This document shows, one piece after another, positions 21,501-30,825 of a stretch of DNA of 50,987 bases. This DNA is from Aureococcus anophagefferens. Lineage: Eukaryota > Sar > Pelagophyceae > Pelagomonadales > Pelagomonadaceae. Every line of letters starts with the position of its first letter. The stretch's first letter is position 1. A model generated the notes under the pieces. It searched no databases, had not been told where the DNA came from, and saw only the letters and a list, made by a program, of their open reading frames with translations. Position numbers and translations under genes: made by a program. The stretch is from contig NW_008705568.1 in NCBI RefSeq assembly GCF_000186865.1, positions 1,836,642-1,887,628 on the forward strand, read 5' to 3'.

Positions 21501-22159
21501 GCGGGCGCCGCGCGGCGCCCCGGGAACCGGACGCGCCGCGCGCGCCGACCAAGTCCCCGACCCCTCGGTCTCGCCACCGAGTCGCCTCGACGGCGATTCC
21601 CGCGCTCGCAGACCCCTCCGCCCCACTCACCTCGCGAATCCCCCCGGCCCTGTCATTCTTCTTCGGTCCGACCGCACCGCTTCGAGAACTCCGACCTCGC
21701 CTTGCTTCTTCGACCTACGGGCCCGACCGCGCGCCCCCTCCCCCCGAGAGCCCCGATCCCGGGCGTGCTCTCCGCTCCTCCGCCGGACCGGCCCGTCCAA
21801 CCTCGGCAATCTTCGCTGACCGCGCGCTCCACCTCCTGGGCGAGCTCCGCGGCCCCTTCTTCACGCCATGTCTGTGCGGCGGCCCCGCGACCGCCAACGA
21901 CGGCGCGGGCCCGCTCCCCTTCCAATTCATAATCGAATTCACCAGCGCGCACGTCCGACGGGTTCCAGCGCCAGCGCCACCCCCTTCCGAAGACGCGACG
22001 TTGGGGAGCCTCGCTACGCCGCCGCGCGCGGGCTCGGGGTCGGGGGACAGGGCGCCGCGGGGCCGCGCCGCGCCGGAGCGGGGTCGGTTCGGGGGGGGCT
22101 CCGGGGCGCGGCGGTCGCTCGTTTTTCTATGGACAGGGGGCGGGCCGGCCGCGCCGGGC
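21501..22159. other. Gene-poor spacer with pyrimidine-rich stretch
   Basis: A 659-bp interval between the ends of the type I membrane gene and the FNT gene, which converge on it. It is C/T-rich on the plus strand at about 21540-21860 and G-rich at about 22020-22160. Frames here are short and of shadow composition. I see no gene, repeat or introner. Confidence 0.5.
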
Positions 22160-23266
22160 TCACTCCTCGACGGGCTTGCCGCCGACGATCGTGTGCGCGC
22201 ACTCCGCGTCGGCCTTGGACTTCTGGGCGGCCATCCAGCCGTCCTTGTTGATGAGCCAGAAGGGGAAGACGAGGAACCAGGCGCCGACGATGGAGCCGAG
22301 GGTGACCGGCACGAAGTTGAACCAGAACGCGTTGCCCCAGTTGCAGCGGTCGTCGTAGTACTTGCCGCCGACCATGATGCCCGCGGGGATGAGGAACTCG
22401 TTGACGACGAGGTGGTCGAAGCCGGACGAGATGAAGAGCTCGATGGGGAGCCAGATCATGATGAACTTGGAGATGGGCTCCGTCGCGATCATCTGGAGCC
22501 AGATCGCGAGGCAGACCATCCAGTTGCAGCCCGCGCCGCGGATGATGGACGTCGTGAAGTGGGCCGTGCACTTGGCGCGGCAGACCTTGACGACCTTGCA
22601 GAGGTTGGCCATGCCGTAGTTGGAGCGGCTGCAGAGGTCGCCGTTCATGTCGTCGCGGAAGTCCTGGTTCGTCGCGTAGAAGAGCGTCTGGTCGTTCTCG
22701 AGCGAGTTCGTCGGGTCGCTGTACAGGTCGCCGTCGACGACGACGGACTTGATGAGGCCCGTGGACCAGGCGAACATGACGAAGTGGAGCACGGCGCCGA
22801 GCAGGTTCGACCACCAGCAGAAGAACCAGTTCCCGAGGAGGCCCTTGATCTGCCGCGGCCGGTCCTCGGGGTCCGCGGCGAGCACGGCGAAGGAGCAGAA
22901 CATGTAGTTGGCCGTGATGAGCTCCGCGCCCTGGCACATGACGATGAAGGTGAGGCCGAAGGGGATGCCGAAGCCCGCGAAGACGAAGTTGTTGACGCCC
23001 GTCGAGCTGCCCCAGCGGCCGCCGACCTGGCAGGACATGAGCACGCCGAAGGACAGCAGGAGGCCCGCCTGCACGGACAGGAGGATCGTCATCATGGGCT
23101 TCTTGAGCATGCGCTCGTGGATGGTCTCGCCGACGCAGATGACGAAGCCCATGACCTCGGGCTGCGTGTTGAAGACGCGCTTCACGTTCACGTACTTGTT
23201 CTCGTAGGCCACGGGGCGGGGCTGCGTGTGCGCGTTGGAGTGGCAGAGGACATTGTGGGCGACCAT
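22160..23266 (-). CDS. Formate/nitrite transporter (FNT) family channel
   Basis: A single uninterrupted exon of 368 residues from ATG 23266. FNT hallmarks are in order: the N-terminal ERMLKKPMMTILLSVQAGLL with GLLLSFGV, GAELITANYM, GNWFFCWWSNLLGAVL, the central NWMVCLAIWLQ and GFDHLVVNEFLIPAG, the counterpart of the conserved G-[FL]-[ED]-H-x-[VI]-A-N motif, which forms part of the gated pore. FNT proteins are pentameric channels for small monovalent anions (nitrite, formate, lactate, hydrosulfide). In algae, NAR1 members move nitrite to the plastid or bicarbonate; no plastid presequence is visible here. An inserted Cys-rich loop (NLCKVVKVCRAKCTAHF) is unusual. It is head to head with cyanase, which points to nitrogen metabolism. 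Confidence 0.9.
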   Translation of the reverse strand: MVAHNVLCHSNAHTQPRPVAYENKYVNVKRVFNTQPEVMGFVICVGETIHERMLKKPMMTILLSVQAGLLLSFGVLMSCQVGGRWGSSTGVNNFVFAGFGIPFGLTFIVMCQGAELITANYMFCSFAVLAADPEDRPRQIKGLLGNWFFCWWSNLLGAVLHFVMFAWSTGLIKSVVVDGDLYSDPTNSLENDQTLFYATNQDFRDDMNGDLCSRSNYGMANLCKVVKVCRAKCTAHFTTSIIRGAGCNWMVCLAIWLQMIATEPISKFIMIWLPIELFISSGFDHLVVNEFLIPAGIMVGGKYYDDRCNWGNAFWFNFVPVTLGSIVGAWFLVFPFWLINKDGWMAAQKSKADAECAHTIVGGKPVEE

Positions 23267-23473
23267 GGTGCTCGAGACTATGGCGCGCGGCTGCGAAAAA
23301 ACTGTGTTGTGGTTGCTGAATAGGGAACCTGTCGACGGGCTTCCTTTGGGCTGCCCCGGGCAGCCCTGTCATCACCTTGCTTCCCTTCAACGTAGCTGTT
23401 ACATGGCGTACAGCAATTGCGGTGTTTCACTTGGGCAGCCTTCCTTCCGCCCCCTTCATTTTCTTCGTGCGAA
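23267..23473. promoter_or_regulatory. Shared promoter of FNT transporter and cyanase
   Basis: 207 bp between ATG 23266 (minus) and ATG 23474 (plus). Lower GC than either gene. Any nitrogen-responsive element should lie here; I recognise none by eye. Confidence 0.45.
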
Positions 23474-24058
23474 ATGCTCGCCGCCGCCCTCCGCCGCTCG
23501 TCCTGCGTCGCCGCCAGGCCCGCCGCCTGGAAGCCGGCCGCGAGCCGCTTGGCGGCGCGCTCCTTCGCGTCGCCGCCCATCGGCGACCTCGCCGAGCGCC
23601 TCATGGCGTCGAAGAAGGCCACGGGCAAGACCTTCGACGAGATCGCCGACGGCCTCGGCTGGACGAACGCGTACACGTGCCAGCTGCTCCTCGGCCAGGC
23701 GCAGCTCAAGCCCGAGTCGCGCGCCAAGTTCTCCGCGGCGGTGCCCGGCATCTCGGCCGAGGACCTCGACACGCTCGAGGTCGCGCCCATGCGCGGCTTC
23801 GACGCCGAAATCCTCAAGGAGCCCAACGTCTACAGGACCTACGAGGCGATCACGCACTACGGCAACGCCATCAAGCTCTTGGTCAACGAGAAGTTCGGCG
23901 ACGGCATCATGAGCGCGATCGACTTCTACTTCACCGTCGGCTCGACCGTCGGCAAGCAGGGCGAGCGCCGCGTCGTTTTGACGTTTAACGGCAAGTTCCT
24001 CCCGCACATCGAGCAAAACGCCGCGGACAACACGGCGCCGTCGCCGGAGGCCAAGTGA
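23474..24058 (+). CDS. cynS: Cyanate hydratase (cyanase)
   Basis: Single exon of 194 residues. Cyanase converts cyanate plus bicarbonate to ammonia and CO2 via carbamate. The catalytic triad is present with family spacing: Arg121 (in VYRTYEAITHYGNAIK), Glu124 and Ser147 (in EKFGDGIMSAIDFYF), matching Arg96, Glu99 and Ser122 of the E. coli enzyme. The helical N-terminal DNA-binding-like domain (KTFDEIADGLGWTNAYTCQL) and the C-terminal beta end (RRVVLTFNGKFLPHI) are complete. The first 35 residues (MLAAALRRSSCVAARPAAWK) are basic, amphipathic and acid-free, so mitochondrial targeting is likely. This explains why the ATG at 23474 is preferred. Together with the divergent FNT gene it suggests use of cyanate as a nitrogen source. 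Confidence 0.95.
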   Translation: MLAAALRRSSCVAARPAAWKPAASRLAARSFASPPIGDLAERLMASKKATGKTFDEIADGLGWTNAYTCQLLLGQAQLKPESRAKFSAAVPGISAEDLDTLEVAPMRGFDAEILKEPNVYRTYEAITHYGNAIKLLVNEKFGDGIMSAIDFYFTVGSTVGKQGERRVVLTFNGKFLPHIEQNAADNTAPSPEAK

Positions 24059-24329
24059 GCGCCGCCGCGCTCGCGCCGCGCCGCGCCCAGCGTAAGAGCT
24101 GTCCGGCGCCGGGGATGCCCCGCGTCGTAGCGGACGGAACCGCCCGTCGGCCGGTCGAGCGGCCGATCGAGCGGAGCGTGAGCGGGATCGGGGCGCGCTC
24201 GTCGGGCGGGCGCTGCGAGGCCTGCTGCGGCAATTCCCGAGGTTCAACTGCGGGTTGCCGTGGCAAGTTCTAAAGTGCCGTGGCCACGGTTGCCTCGAAC
24301 AACAAAAATTACTCGAGCTGCCCAAAACG

Positions 24330-24871
24330 ATGGCGTCTGCTGCCCCGCCCGCGCCCGACGTCCCCGCCGCGAAGGCGGCCTTCGTCAAGTGGATGAAGGT
24401 GCAGACGGGCTGCGCGGCGATCAGCGCCTACTTCCTCCTCTACATGCAGCCCGTCGCCCTCGAGCCCCTCGCCTGCCTCTGCCTGCTCGCGGCCTCGGCC
24501 ATCACCGCCGCCGCGGGCCACCACACGGCGCGCTGCGGCGACGACGCGCTGTCGACCATGTACCAGCTCTACGCGCTCTGCTGCACGGTCCTCATCTTCG
24601 TGCTCACCTACGCGGTCATGATGCCGTGCTTCAAGGCCTTTGTGGACCACCGCCCGCGGCGCCGCGTCCCCGCGCGCCGCGCGCGGCCGCGAGACCCCCC
24701 CCCCGCGCAGACAACGGCGGCTGGGTGCTCAGCGACAACTACGTCATGGCGACCTTCGTCTGCGTGGTCTACGGGATGGTCTCCGTCAAGGCGACGACGG
24801 CCGTCAACTCCTACGGCGAGGCCGTCCACCCGCTCCTGGACCCGGCGAAGGCCAAGGCGAAGGCGGCCTAA
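24330..24871 (+). CDS. Small four-helix membrane protein, unknown
   Basis: Exons 24330-24651 and 24711-24871 give 160 residues. Start MASAAPPAPDVPAAKAAFVK. Four hydrophobic helices: AISAYFLLYMQPVAL, LACLCLLAASAITAAA, LYALCCTVLIFVLTYAVMM and VMATFVCVVYGMVSVKATT; the tail ends PAKAKAKAA. The 59-base intron (24652-24710) is GC-donor, CAG-acceptor, phase 1, and is needed to bring NGGWVLSDNYVMATF into frame. It does not look like an introner. Family not recognised. It converges on the MPV17-like gene only 6 bp away. Confidence 0.65.
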
Positions 24872-24877
24872 GGGGCC

Positions 24878-25675
24878 CTAGGGCGCGCGCTTCGCGGCCC
24901 GGGACTTGAAGGAGAGGAAGATGGTCCAGACGAAGGACGCGCCGTTGACGAAGACGGGGATGTAGTCCACGGGGAGGCACGCGTAGGAGACGAGGTCGAC
25001 GAAGGGCCAGAAGCCGAGCCCCGCGGCCTGGACGCCCAGCAGATCGCTCCGAATCTTCCCCGGCAGCGCCTTGAGGCCCTCCGGCGACTGGAGGCACCTG
25101 CAAACGACAAAAACTTCACAAACCTCTCGAGCTCGGTCGCGTCGAAGTCGTGTCGGCTGATTTTTGGACGGATCGTTTTCTCTCGGCGAGTTCTTTTTAG
25201 ATAGTGTGAAAAAGACTATGTCAAAACCGTACATGCATATTGAAGTCGTGTTGACTATTTTTGTTTCCCGCCCGGGGACGCGCGCGGACGCGAAGAAGAC
25301 GCACGTCACCAGCGGACCGAAGATGAGCTGGCCGAGGAGCGCCTTCGTCAGGATCGCCCGCAGGTCGTTGGCGGGGATGGCCTTCGTGATCGCGCCGTAC
25401 CAGACGTGCGCCGCCGGCGCGAAGTAGAACCCGCCGATGGCCGTCGTCACCGCGAGCCGCGTCCGGTCGAGCGCCGGCGCGCGCTCCAGGGCCTGCGCGC
25501 TGGCGTCGCTCGCGCCGAAGATGGCCGCGGACGTGCCCATCTTCGTCAGCAGCGGCCGCGCGGCCATGCTGTCGGCGTATTTCGCGCCGAGCGCCGCGAC
25601 GGCGCCGGGCACCTCGAAGCAGCGCGACGGCGCCACGAGGGCGGTGGCGAGCAGCGCCGCGAGCGGGCGCATCAT
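24878..25675 (-). CDS. MPV17/PMP22-family membrane protein
   Basis: Two exons (25675-25284, 25097-24878) split by introner C1 give about 203 residues, normal for the family. Conserved features are YADSMAARPLLTKMGTSAA, GASDASAQ (family G-D-x-x-x-Q), DRTRLAVTTAIGGFYFAPAA (DxxR), and the C-terminal GFWPFVDLVSYACLPVDYIP with FVWTIFLSFKSR, matching WPxxxxxNFxxVPxxxR and the WxxYLS end. The N-terminus, MMRPLAALLATALVAPSRCF, is hydrophobic and could be a signal or plastid presequence (APSRCF). Members are small four-helix proteins of mitochondria, peroxisomes or plastids, in some cases channel-forming. Confidence 0.88.
   Translation of the reverse strand: MMRPLAALLATALVAPSRCFEVPGAVAALGAKYADSMAARPLLTKMGTSAAIFGASDASAQALERAPALDRTRLAVTTAIGGFYFAPAAHVWYGAITKAIPANDLRAILTKALLGQLIFGPLVTCVFFASARVPGRETKIVNTTSICMYGFDIVFFTLSKKNSPRENDPSKNQPTRLRRDRAREVCEVFVVCRCLQSPEGLKALPGKIRSDLLGVQAAGLGFWPFVDLVSYACLPVDYIPVFVNGASFVWTIFLSFKSRAAKRAP
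25098..25275 (-). mobile_element. Introner C1 (family C) in MPV17-like gene
   Basis: A 178-bp element with TSD GGAGGCAC/GGACGCGC (25090-25097, 25276-25283; two mismatches). Gene-sense start CCGGGCGGGAAACAAAAATA, end GTCGTTTGCAG. Intron 25283 to 25098, GC donor (GCGCGTCC), phase 2, joining FFASA to CLQSPEG. The middle is family-A-like but AT-richer. Confidence 0.87.
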
Positions 25676-25679
25676 GGTA

Positions 25680-25735
25680 CAGTCGTGCAACGCGCGAGGT
25701 GGAGACGGATTGCAGTCGTGCAACGCGCGAGGTGG
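25680..25735. repeat. 23-bp direct repeat upstream of MPV17-like gene
   Basis: The 23-bp sequence beginning CAGTCGTGCAACGCGCGAGG occurs at 25680-25702 and again at 25713-25735, a 33-bp period, just upstream of ATG 25675 on the minus strand. It is positioned to be a duplicated promoter or 5' UTR element. Confidence 0.6.
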
Positions 25736-25986
25736 CGTAGCGGCGCTGGGCTAAACGCACGTCGAGCACGCACCAGAATGCGTCGAGATTGAGGTTCGCT
25801 GAGTTTTGGCCGTCAACGAGCCTTCAACGTGAACTTCAATACAGCCTCGCGATCGAGGCGCACGAGTTACCTCTCTCTGGTCGCGGACAAGGCGCGGGCG
25901 CATGGGCTCTCCGGGAGCGCATGGGCCCGCGGCGCGGCGCGGCGGGGGCGGGCGGCCGGGCGCGCGGCCGGCGGGTCGGGCGGCGC

Positions 25987-27514
25987 TCACGGCTCGGGGT
26001 TGTACTTGCCGAAGGGGCGGCCGGGCATGCCGAAGGACGACGCGAAGCCCTTGACCTTCTCGCGGAGCGCGTCGACCTCCGCGTTGCCCACGAGGGCCTT
26101 GGAGAAGTCGACGAGCTTCTTCGAGGGCGCGGCGGCCTGGATCTTGAGCGCGAGCTGGACGGCCTCGTGGAGGAGGTCCGCGACGGCCTCGAAGTCCTTC
26201 TCGACGAGGCCCCGCGTCGTCATGGCCGGCGCGCCGATGCGGACGCCGCCGGGCGAGAGCGCGGAGACGTCGCCGGGCACCGCGTTCTTGTTGAGCGTGA
26301 TCTGGACGACGTCGCAGATCTTCTCGACCTTGGAGCCCGTGATGCCCGCGGGGCGCAGGTCCCAGAGGAGCAGGTGGTTGTCCGTGCCGCCCGTCGCGAG
26401 CGCGTAGCCGTACTGGTCCACGAGCTTGGCGGCCATGGCCTTGATGTTCTTCTTCACCTGCTGCACGTAGCCCTTGAACTCGGGCTTCGTCGTCTCCTTG
26501 AGCTGGACGGCGACGCCGGCGATCTGGTGCTCGTGGGGCCCGCCCTGGAGGGCCGGGAAGACGGCGTTGTTGATCTTGTCCTCGAAGCCGCGCGCGTCCT
26601 TCTTGAAGAAGATGATGCCCGACCGCGGGCCGCGGAGCGACTTGTGCGTCGTCGTCGTGACGATGTCGCAGTACTTGAAGGGGTCGTTGGCCTCCTGCGT
26701 CGCGACGAGGCCCGAGATGTGGGCCATGTCCATCATGAGCAGCGACCCGTTCGCGTCGGCGATCTCGCGGAACTTGGCGTAGTCCCAGTCGCGCGGGTAG
26801 GCCGAGCCGCCGCAGACGATGAGCGCGGGCTTGAAGATGGCCGCCATCTTCGCGAGCTCGTCGAAGTCGACGAGGCCCGTCGTCTGGTGCACCTTGTAGG
26901 GCAGGCTCTCGAAGTAGACGGACGTCGCGCTCACGGGCTTGCGGCTCATCGTCTTCTTGTCGAGGGTGTAGAAGCCGTGCGTGAGGTGGCCGCCGCTGGG
27001 CAGGTCGAGGCCCATGATGCGGTCGTGGGGCTGGAGCAGGCCCGTGTAGACGGCGAAGTTCGCCGGCGACCCCGAGTAGGGCTGCACGTTCACGCCCCAC
27101 TCGTCGGTCTTGAGGCGGTAGGCCTCGAGGGCGCGCGCCTTGCACATGTTCTCGATCTGGTCGATGATCTCGTTGCCGCCGTAGTAGCGCTTGCCCGGGA
27201 GGCCCTCGGCGTACTTGTTCGTGAGGCACCTGCGCGTCGCGCGGCGTCGGCGCGCGCGCGCGCGGAGCCCGCGCCCCAGGCGCCGGGCGACGCGCGAGCC
27301 GAGGCAGTCCATGATGGCGCGGGACGCGAAGTTCTCCGACGCGATGAGCTCGATGGACGTGAACTGCGCGGGGCGCGCGGGTGGCCGGCGGCGCGCGCGG
27401 CGTATTTTTGCACACCTGGCGGCGCTTCTCCTGCTCGATGAGCTCGTACATCTCGGTGTCGACCTCCTCCAGCGTCTTGAGGCCCGGATGCGACTTGATG
27501 GCCATGGCGGACAT
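25987..27514 (-). CDS. SHMT: Serine hydroxymethyltransferase
   Basis: Three exons (27514-27416, 27363-27296, 27229-25987) give 469 residues. SHMT interconverts serine plus tetrahydrofolate with glycine plus methylene-tetrahydrofolate using PLP. Signatures: [61 protein letters not shown], the PLP-lysine site [15 protein letters not shown], and [15 protein letters not shown]. The two short introns are a 52-base GT-AG intron (27364-27415) and a 66-base GC-AG intron (27230-27295); neither has an 8-bp TSD. The start [19 protein letters not shown] lacks a targeting peptide, so this is likely the cytosolic form, although an in-frame extension upstream cannot be excluded. Confidence 0.95.
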
Positions 27515-27730
27515 GTTTGCAAAGACGGAGGTCTTGAACAAGCAGCGCGAGCTGATGGACGAGGGAAGGACGTGTTGTCGCGACGCAGGGCTGCTGGCTG
27601 GGGAATCGGCGATTCGCCGATTGGCTCGGACAATCCGCCACAAGGAGCCAATGTTGAAGTGCGCCGCCGCACAAGTACTTGCCCACACTTTTAGAATGCC
27701 TTTATAGGACGCCGCCCCCGGGGTCCCTCC

Positions 27731-29725
27731 TCAGGCCGCGAGGTCCGCGAGGACGCGCGCGGCGGCGGTCTCGCCGGCCTGGCAGGCCTGCTCGAGGAGG
27801 CCCATGCCCGGGACCGCGTGCGCGCCCGCGAAGTAGAAGCCGCCGACGCCCTGGAGCTCCGCGACGCGCGCCTGGATCTTCGGCGTCTCGGGCCAGGACT
27901 GGACGACGCGGGGCAGGCGGAGGTCCGGCGAGAGGCGGCGGTCGGCCTCCGGCTCGACGTGCGGGTTCCACGTCTGGAAGACGTCGCCGTCGAACGCGTG
28001 CTCCGGGTAGTAGCGGTTGAGCCACACCGTCAACATGGCCGCGCCGCCGTCGCCGTCGCCGCCCGTCACGTTGAGCGCGCGCCAGTCGCGCCGGTCCGCC
28101 GGCATGAGCCGCGCGTCGGCGTGGAGCACGATGCGGTTCGTCTCCGACGCAAAGCCCGCGAAGAGATCGCGGTCTTCCGACGGCAGCACGGCGTCGACGT
28201 CGAGGGCCGCGGCGAGCGCGCCCGGCGGCACGGCTAGGACGACGGCGTCGAAGGGCCCGCGGCCGCCGACCGCGCGGTCCGGGCCGACGTTGCGGACGTC
28301 GGCGCCGAGCGCGAGCGTCGACCCGTGCGCGAGCGCGGCCTCGAGCGCCGCGACCGACGGCCGCACGCGGACGACGTCCCGCGAGCCGCGCGCGAGGAGG
28401 CAGCCCGCGAGGCCCAGCCCGAGGCCCCGCGCGTACGCGAGGATGGGACCCGCGGGGAAGCGTTCGAGCGTCCGTTTCGAGCAGGACAGCACCCAGGAGA
28501 GCTGGCCGTCCAAGGCCCGCACGCACGCGTTCGACGCCGCGTCCAGGCCCCGGTCCGCCTTCCAGGCCCCCCAGGATCGCGCGCCGTCGCCGTCGCGCGC
28601 GTCCCGGAGCGCCGCGTCCAAAGACCGCGCGGGCGCCCAGCGCCCCCGCAGCTCGAGGAAGTTCGCGACGCGCGACGCCGAGTAGCGCAGGTGCGCCGCT
28701 TTGCCAAAGTCGGCGAAGGAGCAGTCGACCGTCGCGCGCGTCGTGGGGACGCCGAGCGCCGCGCAGACCTTTTCGAGCGAGTCGTAGTAGCCCTGGCCGA
28801 TCATGCGCAGGGGCACGTCGACGACGCCCCCGGCCATGGCCACGCTCTGGCTCGCGAAGCCCACGTGCGCCGCCCGTTCGAAGACCGTGACGTCGCACGT
28901 CGCGGAGAGCGCCCGCGCGCAGACGAGGCCCGAGAGGCCCGCGCCGACGACGGCGACGCGGGGCCCCCGCGGCTTCCCCGCGGCGACCGTCGCGCGGACG
29001 ACGACGTAGTCCAGCGGCAGCGCGCCGAGGAACGGCCAGCGGTCGAGGACGCGCGGGACCGTCTCGACGGCGACGTCCGAAAAGCCCGCGGCGGCGACGG
29101 CGGCCGCGAGCGCGCGCCGCGACCGCCGGGGGTGGACGTCGCAGGCCCAGAGCAGGAGCCGGTCGCGGAAGGACAGGGCCGCGCCCTCGCGGACGCAGAC
29201 GTGGCTGCACGCGAAGACGCCGCCGGCGAAGAGGACATCGGCGGCGCCCGCGAGGAACCGCGCCTCCTCGGCCGCGCCGAAGTGGTAGGCCGCGTCGACG
29301 GCGAGGACGGCGTCGTAGAAGCGCCGCGGCGACTCCAGCGCGGCGACGTCGCCCGCGGCGCCCCGGCGCAGCGCGACCGTCCGCGTCCGCGCCGCGGCGA
29401 CGTCGGCGTCTGTTATCCCCGCGTCGACGCCCGTCACGCACGACGCCGCCTCCGCGAGGCACGCCAGCTCCGCCCCGCGGCCGCAGCCGACGCTGAGCAC
29501 GCGGCTCCGCGGTGGCACGTCCCGCGCGACGAGGCGGCAGAGCGCTTCGCAGGCGGCGGCGTAGTCGCCGCCGCCGTCGCCGCAGCCGAGATTCGTCCAG
29601 CCGCCGCCGGACGACGCGTCGGCGATCCAGCGCTGGAGGCGCGTGACGATGGCGCGCTTCCGGGTGACGAGGACGTAGGCGCCGACGGCGACGACCGCGG
29701 CGGCGCCGCGGCGCGCCGAGGCCAT
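27731..29725 (-). CDS. Fusion: SAM methyltransferase + FAD amine-oxidase-like oxidoreductase
   Basis: Single exon, 664 residues, from ATG 29725. An N-terminal hydrophobic anchor (RRGAAAVVAVGAYVLV) is followed by a class I methyltransferase domain (about residues 40-245): SAM-binding motif VLSVGCGRGAELA, acidic motif TGVDAGI and AVDAAYHF. The second half (about 255-664) is an FAD-dependent amine-oxidase/desaturase-like domain: dinucleotide-binding PRVAVVGAGLSGLVCARALS ending in the Glu of VTVFER, and the C-terminal FAD motif GFYFAGAHAVPGMGLLEQAC. Plant cyclopropane fatty-acid synthases join an FAD oxidoreductase to a methyltransferase in the opposite order, so a lipid- or sterol-modifying role is possible but unproven. 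There are no introns in about 2 kb. Confidence 0.82.
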   Translation of the reverse strand: MASARRGAAAVVAVGAYVLVTRKRAIVTRLQRWIADASSGGGWTNLGCGDGGGDYAAACEALCRLVARDVPPRSRVLSVGCGRGAELACLAEAASCVTGVDAGITDADVAAARTRTVALRRGAAGDVAALESPRRFYDAVLAVDAAYHFGAAEEARFLAGAADVLFAGGVFACSHVCVREGAALSFRDRLLLWACDVHPRRSRRALAAAVAAAGFSDVAVETVPRVLDRWPFLGALPLDYVVVRATVAAGKPRGPRVAVVGAGLSGLVCARALSATCDVTVFERAAHVGFASQSVAMAGGVVDVPLRMIGQGYYDSLEKVCAALGVPTTRATVDCSFADFGKAAHLRYSASRVANFLELRGRWAPARSLDAALRDARDGDGARSWGAWKADRGLDAASNACVRALDGQLSWVLSCSKRTLERFPAGPILAYARGLGLGLAGCLLARGSRDVVRVRPSVAALEAALAHGSTLALGADVRNVGPDRAVGGRGPFDAVVLAVPPGALAAALDVDAVLPSEDRDLFAGFASETNRIVLHADARLMPADRRDWRALNVTGGDGDGGAAMLTVWLNRYYPEHAFDGDVFQTWNPHVEPEADRRLSPDLRLPRVVQSWPETPKIQARVAELQGVGGFYFAGAHAVPGMGLLEQACQAGETAAARVLADLAA

Positions 29726-29845
29726 AATCGAGCCGGCAAAGTGGAATTTCCTGAATTTGCCACTTCAAGCGAGAGGTTCAAGCATAGGTTGAAGACAAGT
29801 TACGGCGGCGGCACGAAGGGAGGAGGGGGCGCACCGGCGGGCGTC

Positions 29846-30648
29846 CTACATGACGGTGCAGGAGGACGGGGCGACGGAGCAGATGCCGAGGGCCGCGAGC
29901 GCGTCGTCGCCGTCGTCGTCGCACTCGCGGCCCCGCGGCGGCTCGGGCGCGAGGACGCCGGCGCCGTGGTCGTAGTTGGCGTCGGCGTAGGCGCAGGTCG
30001 CCGTCGCCGGCGCGCACTCGTGGGACACGGCCGTGACGCCGCAGACGAACGCGCAGTCGGCCTCGGCGGCGTCGCCGCGGCGCGTGACCTCCGCGAGGCG
30101 CGCGTGGGCCTTGCGCATGCGGGACCGCGCCTCGAGGAGGGACTCGGGCGTCGTCGCGCTCGCGATGTCGTAGACGGGGCTCGCGGGGCGGCCGCGGGCC
30201 GCCGCGGGCGGCGGCGCGGCCGCGGGCGGCGGCGCGGCCGCGCCGCGCGCGGCCGCGGCGCAGACCTTGCGGCGCGCGATGGGCCCGCTCAGCGTCTGGC
30301 GCCGCGCCTTGGCTTCGTCGGCGCGTCGTCGAAGGCGCGGTCGCAGCGGTCGAGCACGCGGCCCGCGGCGTCGTCGCCCCAGGACGGCGGAACGTTCTCG
30401 TCGTCCGCGCTCGACTCCGAGCTCGCGCTGCCGCCGCTGCTCCGGCGGCGCTCGGGCGACGCCCCGCCGAGGGACGCGCCGATGGCGTCGAGGTCCGCCT
30501 CCATCTTGCGCAGCGCCGCCTCGGCGGCGTCGAGCTGCGCGCGCGTCGCCGGCGCCGGCTCGTCGGCGTCGCGGCGCTCGGCGCCGAGGGCCTCGTCCTC
30601 GGGGATCGCCGCGGGGAGCGCGAGCGACGGCGCCCAGCGCCGGCTCAT
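29846..30648 (-). CDS. Unknown coiled/acidic protein, frame break near 30310
   Basis: The start at ATG 30648 gives MSRRWAPSLALPAAIPEDEA, then a short helix (QLDAAEAALRKMEADLDAIG), a Ser-rich stretch and DDENVPPSWGDDAAG. Near 30300-30330 the frame must shift by one base to continue as EAKARRQTLSGPIARRKVCA, a Pro/Ala tract and SPVYDIASATTPESLLEARS with RMRKAHARLAEVTRRG, ending in a Cys-containing tail at the stop 29846-29848. The downstream part contains several Cys (ADCAFVCGVTAVSHEC, ATCAYAD, GICSVAPSSC) that may form disulfides or a metal site. The break may be a sequence error. Family not recognised; divergent from the gene at 30826. Confidence 0.45.
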
Positions 30649-30825
30649 GGCGCGAGCGGAAACGTGCGCGCGGGGCGAGGCTGCGGTGCCAAACCGCGTG
30701 GGGATTGCCACAAAAAGCAACCGGCGCAAGCTAGAAAGCGGCCGGCGTTGACGTCAACCGATGCGGATACGAAGATGATACGAACGCCGCGACGGCACCA
30801 GCCACCCATCCTCGATGCGGTGCCG

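Noticed and set aside
27364..27415. Short SHMT intron starting GTGTGCAAAAATA, considered an introner remnant
   Set aside because: Resemblance to CTGTGTGCAAATC is limited to a few bases and no 8-bp duplication flanks the intron.
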